A model generated the notes under the pieces. The model made no database searches and had not been told where the DNA came from. It saw only the letters and a list, made by a program, of their open reading frames with translations. A stretch of 64,000 bases of DNA, taken from contig NZ_CP170544.1 in NCBI RefSeq assembly GCF_042693015.1, forward strand, positions 1,178,001 to 1,242,000, read 5' to 3'. Source of the stretch: Sphingomonas_E sp042693015. GTDB taxonomy: Bacteria > Pseudomonadota > Alphaproteobacteria > Sphingomonadales > Sphingomonadaceae. Each line of letters begins with the position of its first letter. Position 1 is the first letter of the stretch. Of this stretch, positions 44,492 through 53,458 are shown in pieces. The position numbers were made by a program, and so were the translations under genes.

Positions 44492-44914
44492 ATGACGCGG
44501 AAGATCGACGTCGAGGCGCTCTGCGCTGAAAAAGGACTTCGCATCACCGAACAGCGCCGCGTGATCGCGCGCGTGCTTTCGGAATCGGAGGACCATCCCG
44601 ACGTGGAGGCGCTGCACGCCCGGGCGTCGGCAATCGATCCGGGCATCTCGATCGCCACCGTCTACCGGACGGTGCGGCTGTTCGAGGAGGCCGGCATCCT
44701 CGAACGCCACGATTTCGGCGACGGCCGCGCCCGTTACGAGGCGGCGGCGGAAACGCATCACGACCATCTGATCGATGTCGAGACCGGGCGGGTGATCGAG
44801 TTCGTCGATCCCGAACTCGAGGAATTGCAGCGTAAGATCGCTGCAAAGCTGGGCTTCCGTTTGGTCGATCACCGGATGGAACTTTACGGCGTCTCGATCG
44901 ACCGTCCACACTGA
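44492..44914 (+). CDS. fur: Fur family metal-dependent repressor (Fur/Mur type)
   Basis: The 140-residue protein has a winged helix (RITEQRRVIARVLSESEDHPDVEALHARASAIDPGISIATVYRTVRLFEEAGIL) and the metal-binding HHDHLIDVETGRVIEF. The structural-zinc CxxC of E. coli Fur is absent (DVET in its place), as is common for the alphaproteobacterial Fur/Mur proteins, which may respond to manganese or iron. No second Cys pair exists. The gene stands behind a 110-base upstream region that carries a GC-rich inverted repeat (GCGCC/GGCGC near 44450). Confidence 0.92.
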   Translation: MTRKIDVEALCAEKGLRITEQRRVIARVLSESEDHPDVEALHARASAIDPGISIATVYRTVRLFEEAGILERHDFGDGRARYEAAAETHHDHLIDVETGRVIEFVDPELEELQRKIAAKLGFRLVDHRMELYGVSIDRPH

Positions 44915-44929
44915 CGCGCAAGCTTGCCC

Positions 44930-45676
44930 ATGCCCTTCCGCATGCAACGCCGCATCGCCCTGGCGACCGCGGCCTTGCTTGGCAGTTTGCCGGGCCATGG
45001 GCTCCACCGCCTGACAAGCCGGGCGCCATCGCCATGGGTTCCCCGCTTTCTGGCGATGGCCGGGCGTTCCTTCGGGCTACGGGTGACGATCGCGGGCAAT
45101 CCTGTGCGCGATCATGTGCTGTATGCCGCCAACCATATGTCGTGGCTCGACATATTGGCTTTGGGCGGTGCCACCGGCGCAGCCTTCGTTTCCAAGGATG
45201 ATGTCAGCCGCTGGCCGATCGTCGGTGGGCTTGCGCGAATTGGCGGGACGATTTTCGTCAGTCGGTCCGATCGCGCCGCGGTGAAAGGCCAAGCCGACGC
45301 GCTGGGCGCGGCACTCGCATCGGGCAGGCCAGCGGCCTTGTTCCCCGAAGGGACGACGGGTGACGGGGCCACGCTGCTCCCTTTCCGCGCCTCGCTCTTC
45401 GCCTCGCTCGATCGCGCGCCGCCGCATGTCGTCGTGCAGCCTGTCGCGATCGACTATGGTGCGGTCGCGACCCAAATCGCCTGGACCGATTGCGAGGGCG
45501 CCGGCGCCAATGCCCGCCGTGTGCTTTCCGCCCCCGGCCCCATTCCCGTTACCTTGCACTTCCTCGATCCGATCGATCCCGCGCTCGGCCGCAAGCTGAT
45601 TGCGGCGAAGGCACGCGCCGAAATCGAGGCCGCACTTTTGGAAAGCGGCACGTTGCTCTATAGCGCCGCGCCATGA
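44930..45676 (+). CDS. plsC: 1-acylglycerol-3-phosphate O-acyltransferase (PlsC family)
   Basis: The 248-residue membrane protein starts at ATG 44930 (TTG at 44924 is possible). The acyltransferase motifs are the catalytic NHMSWLD (HX4D), and the later FPEGTTGDGATLLPF. It transfers acyl groups to lysophosphatidic acid in phospholipid synthesis; some homologues act on ornithine lipids. Its stop overlaps the miaB start by four bases. Confidence 0.9.
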   Translation: MPFRMQRRIALATAALLGSLPGHGLHRLTSRAPSPWVPRFLAMAGRSFGLRVTIAGNPVRDHVLYAANHMSWLDILALGGATGAAFVSKDDVSRWPIVGGLARIGGTIFVSRSDRAAVKGQADALGAALASGRPAALFPEGTTGDGATLLPFRASLFASLDRAPPHVVVQPVAIDYGAVATQIAWTDCEGAGANARRVLSAPGPIPVTLHFLDPIDPALGRKLIAAKARAEIEAALLESGTLLYSAAP

Positions 45677-47004
45677 ACAAGCCCGCCCCCAGGACATTTC
45701 ACGTCAAGTCGTTCGGTTGCCAGATGAACGTCTATGACGGCGCGCGCATGACCGAATTGCTTGAATCCGAGGGGCTCAGCGCGGCTGCTGGCGCCGACGA
45801 AGCCGATCTCGTCGTCCTCAACACCTGCCACATCCGTGAAAAGGCGGCGGAAAAGGTCTATTCCGACATTGGCCGCCTGCGTCGCGAGGACGGCACGACG
45901 CCGATGATCGCCGTTGCCGGCTGCGTCGCGCAGGCCGAAGGTGCCGAGATTCCCCGCCGTGCCCCCAGCGTCGATATCGTCGTCGGGCCGCAGGCCTATC
46001 ACCGCCTGCCCGATCTCGTCCGCGCCGCACGAACCGGCAAGGCGGTCGATACCGACATGCCCGCGGAATCGAAGTTTGAGGCGCTGCCCGCGCGGCGGCG
46101 CCAAGGGCCGACCGCTTTCCTGACCGTTCAGGAAGGGTGCGACAAATTCTGCACCTATTGCGTGGTGCCCTATACGCGCGGCGCCGAGGTATCGCGGCCG
46201 TGGGCTGCGGTGGTCGATGAGGCGAAGGCGCTGATTGACGCCGGCGCGCGGGAGATCACTTTGCTTGGCCAGAACGTCAACGCCTGGGAAGGCGAGGACG
46301 AGGCCGGCCGCACGCAGGGGCTGGGCGGACTGATCCGCGCGCTGGACAAGCTGCCGGGGCTGGAGCGTATCCGCTATACGACCAGTCATCCCAATGACAT
46401 GCGGGATGATCTTATCATCGCGCACAAGGAAGTTGCGTCGCTGATGCCCTTCCTCCATCTGCCGGTGCAGGCCGGCAGCGACCGCATCCTCAAGGCGATG
46501 AACCGCAGCCACAGCGTCGACAGCTATCTGCGCGTCATCGATCGCGTGCGCGAGGCGCGGCCGGACATCGCCGTCTCCGGCGATTTCATCGTCGGCTTCC
46601 CCGGCGAGACCGAGGAAGATTTCGCTGCGACGCTGGCGCTGATCGCCCGCGTCGAACATGCCCAGGCCTTCTCCTTCAAATATTCGCCGCGCCCCGGCAC
46701 GCCAGCGGCCGTGATGGATGATCAGATCGCCGCGGCCGTGATGGACGAGCGGCTCCAGCGGCTGCAGGGCCTGCTCAACGAGCAGCAGCACGCCTTCAAC
46801 CGCGCGACGCTCGGCAAGACGCTGAAGGTTCTGATCGAACGTAACGGCAAGAGGCCCGGCCAGCGGATCGGCAAATCGCCCTGGCTCCAGTCGGTCATCG
46901 TCGAGGATGGGCCCGACATCGGCACGCTGGTGGAGGTCGAAATCGTCTCCTCTGGCCCGAACAGCCTTGTCGGCGCGCTGACGAGGGTGTCCGCAGCGGC
47001 CTGA
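45673..47004 (+). CDS. miaB: tRNA-2-methylthio-N6-dimethylallyladenosine synthase
   Basis: The 443-residue radical SAM enzyme methylthiolates i6A37 of tRNAs. The N-terminal UPF0004 domain has its three cluster cysteines in GCQMNVYD, NTCHIREKAAEKVYSD and AGCVAQAEG. The radical SAM cluster motif is CDKFCTYC near residue 156, and a C-terminal TRAM domain begins near 375. It overlaps plsC by four bases. Confidence 0.97.
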   Translation: MNKPAPRTFHVKSFGCQMNVYDGARMTELLESEGLSAAAGADEADLVVLNTCHIREKAAEKVYSDIGRLRREDGTTPMIAVAGCVAQAEGAEIPRRAPSVDIVVGPQAYHRLPDLVRAARTGKAVDTDMPAESKFEALPARRRQGPTAFLTVQEGCDKFCTYCVVPYTRGAEVSRPWAAVVDEAKALIDAGAREITLLGQNVNAWEGEDEAGRTQGLGGLIRALDKLPGLERIRYTTSHPNDMRDDLIIAHKEVASLMPFLHLPVQAGSDRILKAMNRSHSVDSYLRVIDRVREARPDIAVSGDFIVGFPGETEEDFAATLALIARVEHAQAFSFKYSPRPGTPAAVMDDQIAAAVMDERLQRLQGLLNEQQHAFNRATLGKTLKVLIERNGKRPGQRIGKSPWLQSVIVEDGPDIGTLVEVEIVSSGPNSLVGALTRVSAAA

Positions 47005-47139
47005 AATCGCTGCGGATCGTTCGATCGGGCCAATTGCTTTCTCGAACGGGTTCGCAGGCTGGGCGGCGATTGTCGCTACCGATAGGTCGTGCCACTGGCG
47101 CAGCGAACAGCCGGCCCTGATTCCGGCAGGAGCAGTCTC

Positions 47140-47871
47140 ATGCGCGCCACTTTTGCCTTCGCTCTTGTCCTTGTCGCGACGCCGGCACTGGCAGGGCCGC
47201 CATATGTTACCGACGATCCCGAGCCGACCGATCTCGGCAAGTGGGAAGTCTTCGCCTATGGCGAGGGGACGCGCTTCCGCAGCCACAGCTACGAAGCCGA
47301 AACCGGCTTCGACATCAATTATGGGGCCGCGAAGGATCTTCAGGTCACGACTGTGCTGCCCGTGGCCATCGAACATGAAGATGGGCAAATGCGGAGCGGC
47401 CTTGGCGATGTGGAACTTGGCGCCAAATATATGTTCATCCATCAGCAGGATGGCACTGTCGTACCCGACATCAGCTTCTACCCGACGATGACGCTGCCAA
47501 CGGCCCATCACGGCCTGGGCAGCGGCAAGGTCGGCGCTTTCTTTCCGCTTTGGGCGCAGAAGGATATCGGCGCCTGGAGCATGTTCGGCGGCGGCGGCTA
47601 TGCGATCAATCCGAACAAGGATGCGAAGGATAGCTGGCTGGTCGGCTACGCGATCACCCGGCAACTGACCGACAAGTTCAATCTGGGCGCCGAAATCTAC
47701 CACGAAACCGCCGACGAGGTTGGCGGCAAGCCGGGCACGGGCCTGGGGCTCGGCATGGTGTACGACCTCAACGAGAAGTGGAGCATCCTGGCATCCGGCG
47801 GGCCGATGCTGGAACATCGCGACGCCACGGGGCGCTACGCATTCTATATGAGCCTGGCGTTCCACGATTGA
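47140..47871 (+). CDS. outer-membrane beta-barrel-like protein (phenol-degradation MetA-type family)
   Basis: The 243-residue protein starts at ATG 47140 behind AGGAG and has a signal peptide (MRATFAFALVLVATPALA). The mature part has alternating hydrophobic strands ending in a C-terminal aromatic/acidic residue set (YAFYMSLAFHD) as in outer-membrane barrels, and PYVTDDPEPTDLGKWEVFAYGEG is typical of the MetA-like transporter family. Substrate unknown. No catabolic genes are adjacent. Confidence 0.7.
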   Translation: MRATFAFALVLVATPALAGPPYVTDDPEPTDLGKWEVFAYGEGTRFRSHSYEAETGFDINYGAAKDLQVTTVLPVAIEHEDGQMRSGLGDVELGAKYMFIHQQDGTVVPDISFYPTMTLPTAHHGLGSGKVGAFFPLWAQKDIGAWSMFGGGGYAINPNKDAKDSWLVGYAITRQLTDKFNLGAEIYHETADEVGGKPGTGLGLGMVYDLNEKWSILASGGPMLEHRDATGRYAFYMSLAFHD

Positions 47872-47963
47872 CGTCGCCCAAGCCCAACGTGCCCTATCGC
47901 GTTCGAAAGGCGGTGTCGGCACATCGAGCGACGCTACCTCGCCGGCCTTGCCCGCGCAGGTGA

Positions 47964-47997
47964 TGCGCCGTTGCATCGGTTCGGATGCAGCGGCGCA
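47964..47997 (+). other. stable hairpin in the region upstream of phoH
   Basis: The arms TGCGCCGTTGCATC (47964-47977) and GATGCAGCGGCGCA (47984-47997) pair over 14 bases with one G-T pair around a GGTTCG loop. No T tract follows. It is about 95 bases before phoH and 93 after the previous stop, so it could end the upstream transcript or lie in the phoH leader. Confidence 0.5.
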
Positions 47998-48091
47998 TTG
48001 CCGCATATCGCCCATTGCCGATCCATGTGGAAATCGCCACCTTGATCCGTGCCGAGTCCCGCCGCGTCGGCTGGACCGCACAGGGAGATTT

Positions 48092-49087
48092 ATGTCGCGT
48101 AAGCCCGTACCCGCCCAGGCCGGCGACCGTGCCCGCCTCGAGATCCTTTTCGACAAGCCGCAGCTCCTCGGCCGCCTTTTCGGCGAATATGACCAGAACC
48201 TCGTCGCCATCGAAAACCGCCTCGGCGTCTATATCGCCGCGCGCGGCAATCGCTTGCAGATCGAGGGCGAGGCCCAGGCCGCGGCCCGCGCCCGCGAGGT
48301 GCTGACCGGCCTCTACAACCGTATCGTCCAGGGCCAGGATATCGACGCCGGCGCGGTCGACGCGGTGATCGCCATGTCGGCCGAACCCACGCTCGACGGT
48401 ATCATCCGCACCGACGTCAGCCAGCCGCCGGCGGTGATGATCCGCACGCGCAAGAAGACGATCGTGCCGAGATCGGCCACCCAGATCCGCTATATGGAGG
48501 CGCTGGGATCGTCGGACATCATCTTCGCCCTCGGCCCGGCGGGCACCGGCAAGACCTATCTGGCCGTCGCGCAGGCGGTGCAGCAATTGATCAATGGTTC
48601 TGTCGACCGGCTGATTCTGTCGCGCCCGGCGGTGGAGGCTGGCGAGAAGCTCGGCTTCCTGCCCGGCGACATGAAGGAGAAGGTCGATCCTTATCTCCGC
48701 CCGCTCTACGACGCGCTGCATGATATGCTGCCGGCCGAGCAGGTCGAGCGACGGATCGCGTCGGGCGAGATCGAGATCGCGCCGCTCGCCTTCATGCGCG
48801 GCCGCACCTTGGCGGAAGCGTTCATCATCCTCGACGAGGCGCAGAACACCACGCCCGCGCAGATGAAGATGTTCCTCACCCGCTTCGGCATGAACAGCCG
48901 GATGGTGGTGTGCGGCGATCCCAAGCAAGTCGACCTGCCGGTGCCCGGAAGTTCGGGTCTTGCCGATGCCGTCGCCAAGCTCGAAGGCATTCAAGGCATC
49001 GCCACGGTCCGCTTCGACACGAGCGATGTCGTGCGGCACCCGGTGGTCGGCCGGATCGTCGAGGCCTATGAGGGCAAGAATGACTGA
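48092..49087 (+). CDS. phoH: PhoH-like ATPase (YbeZ)
   Basis: The 331-residue protein starts at ATG 48092 behind AGGGAGA. After a KH-like N-terminus (IENRLGVYIAARGNRLQIEGE) it has the PhoH helicase/ATPase core: Walker A GPAGTGKTYLAVAQAV near residue 150 and Walker B FIILDEAQNTTPAQMKMFLTRFG. YbeZ works with YbeY in RNA and ribosome quality control. ybeY follows 12 bases later. Confidence 0.94.
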   Translation: MSRKPVPAQAGDRARLEILFDKPQLLGRLFGEYDQNLVAIENRLGVYIAARGNRLQIEGEAQAAARAREVLTGLYNRIVQGQDIDAGAVDAVIAMSAEPTLDGIIRTDVSQPPAVMIRTRKKTIVPRSATQIRYMEALGSSDIIFALGPAGTGKTYLAVAQAVQQLINGSVDRLILSRPAVEAGEKLGFLPGDMKEKVDPYLRPLYDALHDMLPAEQVERRIASGEIEIAPLAFMRGRTLAEAFIILDEAQNTTPAQMKMFLTRFGMNSRMVVCGDPKQVDLPVPGSSGLADAVAKLEGIQGIATVRFDTSDVVRHPVVGRIVEAYEGKND

Positions 49088-49099
49088 TCGGATGCCCTG

Positions 49100-49609
49100 G
49101 TGATCGAAACTGCCGTGCAGGTTGAACCTGCCTGGACCGAGAAAGTGGATTGGGAGAAGCTGGCCGAGCACGCCGTGCTCGCGGCTTTTCGCCACAGCCC
49201 TAACGGGCCGCTGGTCGATGACGCAGTCACGATCGAGGTGTCGGTGCGCTATGCCGAAGACGATGAGGTGCGCGAACTGAACGCCGCCTATCGCGGCAAG
49301 GACAAGCCGACCAACGTGCTGTCCTTCCCGATGGTGCAGGCCGACCTGCTCGAGGGCCTTTCCAATAGCGACGATGGAGAGGTGCTGCTGGGCGACATCA
49401 TCCTCGCTCATGGCGTGTGCGTGCGCGAGGCCGAGGAAAAGGGGGTCGCGACCGAGATCCACGCCACCCATCTGGTCGTCCACGGCACGCTTCATCTGCT
49501 CGGTTTCGACCATATCGACGAGGGCGAGGCCGAGGCGATGGAAGCGATCGAGCGGGCAGCCTTGGCATCGCTCGGCATTGCCGATCCCTATGCCGTCGAA
49601 GAAGCCTGA
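49100..49609 (+). CDS. ybeY: endoribonuclease YbeY
   Basis: The 169-residue metalloprotein has the zinc site HLVVHGTLHLLGFDH near residues 130-144 and LNAAYRGKDKPTNVLSFP. It matures 16S rRNA and takes part in ribosome quality control. The start is GTG at 49100, 12 bases after phoH. A near-continuous phoH-ybeY-corC transcript is typical. Confidence 0.94.
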   Translation: MIETAVQVEPAWTEKVDWEKLAEHAVLAAFRHSPNGPLVDDAVTIEVSVRYAEDDEVRELNAAYRGKDKPTNVLSFPMVQADLLEGLSNSDDGEVLLGDIILAHGVCVREAEEKGVATEIHATHLVVHGTLHLLGFDHIDEGEAEAMEAIERAALASLGIADPYAVEEA

Positions 49610-49695
49610 GACGCCGACCGGGATATACATCTCGACTCGGTAACGATCCGGCGGCTATCTTGTCCCCACACCAAGGGGACCGAAACACCGACATC

Positions 49696-50586
49696 ATGCC
49701 CGACGATTCCAGTAGCGGCGACAGTAGCGGCCGATTGTGGAGCGGCCTTCGGGCCCTGTTATTCGGCGAAGATAGCGAGCCTACGCTTCGCGACCAGATC
49801 GAGGAAGCGATCGAGGAGCATGAAGGCGGGGCGCCATCCAAGGGCGATCTGACGCCGATCGAGCGGCAGATGCTGCGCAACCTCCTCCATTTCGGGGAGC
49901 GGACCGCGGGCGATGTGGGCGTGCCGCGGGCGGACATTATCGCCGTGCCGGAGACAATCAGCTTCGCCGATCTGGTGCAGACTTTTGCCGAGGCCGGCCA
50001 TAGCCGCCTGCCCGTCTATCGCGAAAATCTCGACGAGATCGTCGGCATGGTCCACGTCAAAGACGTGTTCGCGATCCTCGCTGCGGGCACCAGTCCGCCG
50101 GCGACGACCGAAAGCCTGATCCGTCAGCCCCGCTATGTGCCTGAATCGATGGGCGTGCTCGATCTGTTGGCGGAGATGCGCGCTACGCGCACGCATCTCG
50201 CGATCGTCTTCGATGAATATTCGGGCACCGAGGGCCTCGTCACCATCGAGGATATCGTCGAGGAAATCGTCGGCGAGATCGACGACGAGCATGACGAGGA
50301 AACGCAGGCGCTGTTCGTGCCGCTCGACGACGGCATCTGGGATGCCGATGCGCGCGCCGAGTTGGAGGACATAGCCGAAGCGATCGACCCACGCCTCGCG
50401 GAGATCGAGGAGGATGTCGACACGCTCGGCGGGCTTGCCTCGGTGCTGGCGGGCCATGTCCCCCAGATCGGCGAGATCGTCGAGCATGGGAGCGGCTGGC
50501 GGCTCGAAGTGACCGACGGCGATGCGCGCCGCGTCGCCCGCCTGCGATTGCATCCGCCGGTCGAAGCTGTCGTCGAGGAGGAGTAG
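49696..50586 (+). CDS. corC: CBS-domain magnesium/cobalt efflux-type protein (CorC/TlyC family)
   Basis: The 296-residue protein has no transmembrane helix: an acidic N-terminus (DQIEEAIEEHEGG), two CBS domains (SRLPVYRENLDEIVGMVHVKDVF near 100 and HLAIVFDEYSGTEGLVTIEDIVEEIVG near 165), and the CorC/HlyC domain at the end (DTLGGLASVLAGHVPQIGEIVEHGSGWRLEVTDGDARRVARLRL). In E. coli it is a co-factor of CorA-related ion transport. Starts at ATG 49696; the frame further upstream has no support. Confidence 0.92.
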   Translation: MPDDSSSGDSSGRLWSGLRALLFGEDSEPTLRDQIEEAIEEHEGGAPSKGDLTPIERQMLRNLLHFGERTAGDVGVPRADIIAVPETISFADLVQTFAEAGHSRLPVYRENLDEIVGMVHVKDVFAILAAGTSPPATTESLIRQPRYVPESMGVLDLLAEMRATRTHLAIVFDEYSGTEGLVTIEDIVEEIVGEIDDEHDEETQALFVPLDDGIWDADARAELEDIAEAIDPRLAEIEEDVDTLGGLASVLAGHVPQIGEIVEHGSGWRLEVTDGDARRVARLRLHPPVEAVVEEE

Positions 50587-50618
50587 CGGGCGGCTTTTTC
50601 ATCGCCTAGACTAGGGTC

Positions 50619-51977
50619 ATGAAAAAACGCCTTATCCTGATCCCGATCCTGCTCGCCGGTGCGGCCTTTGCCGGCTGGACGGCGCTCACCAACGAACATG
50701 CAGACCTGAGCGTCGAAGCGGTGATGGGCGACAAGCCCACCATCGCCGAGCCCAAGAAGACGCTGCTGCCGACGATGAAGGTCGCCAAGGCGGTCGGCTG
50801 GAAGGCGGGCGAGGCGCCGGTGCCGGCCGCCGGCCTGGCAGTGCAGGCGTTCGCAACCGGGCTCGATCATCCGCGCTGGATGCTGCCGCTCGCCAATGGC
50901 GACGTGCTGGTGGCGGAAAGCAACAGCCCGCCGCGCAAGGTTGGCGGCGTTCGCGGCTGGGTCATGCGGCAATTGATGGGCCGCGGTGGGGCCGACGTCC
51001 CCTCGCCCAACCGTATCATCCTGTTGCGCGATGCGGATGGCGACGGCGTGGCCGAACAGCGCAGCGTGTTGATCTCCGGGCTCAATTCGCCCTTCGGCAT
51101 GGCCCTGGCGGGCGAGCATCTCTACATCGGCAATGTCGATGCGCTGGTGCGCGTGCCATTCAAGCCGGGCCAGACGAAGATCGATGCGAAGCCCGAAAAG
51201 ATCGTCGACCTGCCCTTCGATCCGCCCGGTCACTGGACCCGCAACGTCGTCGCCAATGCTGACGGCTCCAAGCTCTATGTTGCGGTGGGATCGGCGACCA
51301 ATATCGCCGACAATGGACTGGACGTCGAAAAAGGCCGCGCCGCGATCTGGGAGATCGACGCCGAGACCAAGGATCATCGCGTCTTCGCTTATGGCCTGCG
51401 CAATCCGGTCGGCATGGCGTGGGAACCCACCAGCAACGCGCTTTGGACGGTCGTCAACGAACGCGACATGCTCGGGTCGGACCTTGCGCCCGATTATCTG
51501 ACGCATGTCGAGCTGGGCGGCTTCTATGGCTGGCCCTATTATTACTGGCACGGTTACATTGATAAGCGCGTCGAGCAGCCCGACGACGACCAGCGCCAGT
51601 ATCTGATCCGCCCCGATTATGCGTTGGGGCCGCACACCGCATCGCTGGGCCTGAGCTTCGCCAAAGACGCAAAGCTCGGCACCCAATTCGCTGACGGCGC
51701 TTTTATCGGCCAGCATGGCTCGTGGAACCGTCGGCCTTTCTCCGGCTACAAGGTGATCTTCGTTCCCTTCGTCAAGGGCCAACCCGCGGGCAAGCCGATC
51801 GACGTGCTAACCGGCTTCCTCGATGAAAAGGAACAGGCGCGCGGCCGCCCCGTGGGCGTTGTCGCCGACCGGACGGGCGCGCTGCTGGTGGCAGACGATG
51901 TCGGCAATGTCATCTGGCGGGTGAGCGCGAAGGCGCCTGCCGTGCCGGTGGCGGCACCGGCAAAGCCTGCTTCCTAA
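50619..51977 (+). CDS. sorbosone dehydrogenase-like PQQ-type beta-propeller protein
   Basis: The 452-residue protein has an N-terminal membrane anchor/signal (RLILIPILLAGAAFAGW) and a six-bladed propeller of the L-sorbosone/glucose dehydrogenase family, with AFATGLDHPRWMLPLANGDVLVAESN, SPNRIILLRDADGDG, FAYGLRNPVGMAWEP and FIGQHGSWNRRPFSGYKVIFVPF. Such enzymes use PQQ in the periplasm to oxidise aldose or sorbosone. No PQQ synthesis gene is in the window, so cofactor supply is open. It ends overlapping a convergent GNAT gene by four bases. Confidence 0.85.
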   Translation: MKKRLILIPILLAGAAFAGWTALTNEHADLSVEAVMGDKPTIAEPKKTLLPTMKVAKAVGWKAGEAPVPAAGLAVQAFATGLDHPRWMLPLANGDVLVAESNSPPRKVGGVRGWVMRQLMGRGGADVPSPNRIILLRDADGDGVAEQRSVLISGLNSPFGMALAGEHLYIGNVDALVRVPFKPGQTKIDAKPEKIVDLPFDPPGHWTRNVVANADGSKLYVAVGSATNIADNGLDVEKGRAAIWEIDAETKDHRVFAYGLRNPVGMAWEPTSNALWTVVNERDMLGSDLAPDYLTHVELGGFYGWPYYYWHGYIDKRVEQPDDDQRQYLIRPDYALGPHTASLGLSFAKDAKLGTQFADGAFIGQHGSWNRRPFSGYKVIFVPFVKGQPAGKPIDVLTGFLDEKEQARGRPVGVVADRTGALLVADDVGNVIWRVSAKAPAVPVAAPAKPAS

Positions 51978-52510
51978 AGCAAAGCCGTCCGCGACAGCCG
52001 GTAGAGCACATGCCGGTGCAGCGGATGGCTTTCTGCCAGCGCCGGGTGATCGAAGTCGCCCGGCGTGTCGTGCCGGAAGCCGAGCCGTTCCATCACCGCG
52101 CGCGATCGACTGTTGGAGGTGGCGGTGAAAGCGAGGATCTCGTCGACACCGAGCCGTGCGAACCCATCGGCCAGCACCGGACCCATCGTCTCGGTGACAT
52201 AGCCCCTGCCCTGCGCATCGCTCCGAAGCCGCCACGCCGCTTCGATGGCCGGCGCGAAGGGTAGGATTTCGGGCACAGGCTGCAATCCTGCCGCGCCCAC
52301 AGGCACGTTATCATCACCGATGATCGCCCATATGCCCCATCCGTTGTCGGCCATCCGGCTCCGCATCCGATCGAAACGCAACCGCGCCTCCTCGGTCGTC
52401 AGCGCACCGCCCAACCAATAGGCCACCTGCGGATCGGCATGGAGTGCGCGATAAGCCGCGAAATCCTCCTCGCGCCAGACGCGCAGGCGGGGATGCAGGC
52501 TGGTCGCCAT
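51974..52510 (-). CDS. GNAT family N-acetyltransferase (RimJ/RimL type)
   Basis: The 178-residue protein begins HPRLRVWREEDFAAYRALHADPQVAYWLGG as RimJ/RimL-like enzymes do, has the acetyl-CoA loop WRLRSDAQGRGYVTE and the C-terminal FTATSNSRSRAVMERLGF. Its substrate is unknown; relatives acetylate ribosomal protein N-termini or small molecules. Start three bases after the VOC gene stop, so the two are cotranscribed. Confidence 0.85.
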   Translation of the reverse strand: MATSLHPRLRVWREEDFAAYRALHADPQVAYWLGGALTTEEARLRFDRMRSRMADNGWGIWAIIGDDNVPVGAAGLQPVPEILPFAPAIEAAWRLRSDAQGRGYVTETMGPVLADGFARLGVDEILAFTATSNSRSRAVMERLGFRHDTPGDFDHPALAESHPLHRHVLYRLSRTALL

Positions 52511-52513
52511 TGC

Positions 52514-52939
52514 TCAGGCGGTCGCGAAGAGTTGTGCGAGATCCGCAAAGGCCTTGAACTCGAGCGCATTGCCCGAAGGATCACGGAAGAACATCGTTGC
52601 CTGTTCACCGGCTTCGCCCTTGAAGCGGATGTGCGGGGCGATGCCGAAGGGGATGCCGGCCGCCTCCACCCGTGCGGCCAGCGCCTGCCAGTCGGCCATC
52701 GTCAACACCACGCCGAAATGGGGCACGGGCACATCATGGCCGTCGACCGCGTTGCTCGTTTCCACACGGCGCATCGTCGGATCGAGATGGGCGACGATCT
52801 GGTGGCCGTAGAGATCGAAGTCGATCCACTCCGGCGCGCTCCGCCCCTCGGAACAGCCGAGGATGCCGCCGTAGAAGGCGCGCGCGGCTGCAAGATCGTG
52901 GACGGGAAAGGCGATGTGGAAGGGACGAAGCTCAGCCAT
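52514..52939 (-). CDS. glyoxalase/VOC superfamily protein
   Basis: The 141-residue protein starts at ATG 52939 (MAELRPFHIAFPVHDLAAARAFYGGILGC). It is a two-motif vicinal-oxygen-chelate fold, with metal ligands expected at His of PFHIAFPV, His of VPHFGVVL and Glu of NALEFKAF. Closely related proteins are annotated as dioxygenases or glyoxalase-like; the reaction is not known. Confidence 0.8.
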   Translation of the reverse strand: MAELRPFHIAFPVHDLAAARAFYGGILGCSEGRSAPEWIDFDLYGHQIVAHLDPTMRRVETSNAVDGHDVPVPHFGVVLTMADWQALAARVEAAGIPFGIAPHIRFKGEAGEQATMFFRDPSGNALEFKAFADLAQLFATA

Positions 52940-52977
52940 GCCGCCCGGATAGCCCAAGCCATCCGTCTTGCGAAGCG

Positions 52978-53361
52978 TCAGGTGCCGCGGTCGCGGCCTT
53001 CGCGCAGCCAGGCGATGCAGCCCCGCTCATAGGACCAGCTATAGGCTTCGCAATCCGCGGTGCTGGTTGCAGCTCCGCTCGCCGCCCAGCGATAGCCGAG
53101 TTCATATTCCGAACAGCCCTGGCAGTCGGCCACGACCGGATCATAAGCGACGCTACGGGCGCGGGGCGCATATTCGGAAGCATCGACCGCCCGCGGCTCC
53201 GGCACGTAACGGCCGCGCCATGGCTCCAGCGTGTCGGATCGTGCCTCGGCGAGGCGGATATAATCGGGTGTGGCGCCACGCACCGCGAATGAGCCGCCCG
53301 CGACACCGCACAGGATGCCGGCGCCCAGGCTCACCATCAATCCGATCGACCAGTGGTTCAT
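52978..53361 (-). CDS. short exported or membrane-anchored protein of unknown function
   Basis: The 127-residue protein begins with a hydrophobic stretch (WSIGLMVSLGAGILCGVAGGSFAV) followed by a polar mature part with cysteines in the pairs ADCQGCSEYE and ADCEAYSWSYERGCIAW. These could form disulfides outside the membrane. Nothing else is recognised. It is followed by the VOC gene after a short gap. Confidence 0.6.
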   Translation of the reverse strand: MNHWSIGLMVSLGAGILCGVAGGSFAVRGATPDYIRLAEARSDTLEPWRGRYVPEPRAVDASEYAPRARSVAYDPVVADCQGCSEYELGYRWAASGAATSTADCEAYSWSYERGCIAWLREGRDRGT

Positions 53362-53458
53362 CGATCATCCCTGCCATCGAGCGCAGGCTCAACGACAAGG
53401 ATGCTCGCCTTGTTCCGCTTTGGAAAGCGTGGCCGGCGCCACCAGCCACGCCCTTCCC

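Noticed and set aside
45658..48210. 850-residue minus-strand open frame across miaB and the next gene
   Set aside because: It is the antisense of miaB and the barrel gene, in a GC-rich genome where the opposite strand of real genes stays open. The translation shows no family motif and miaB on the plus strand is certain.
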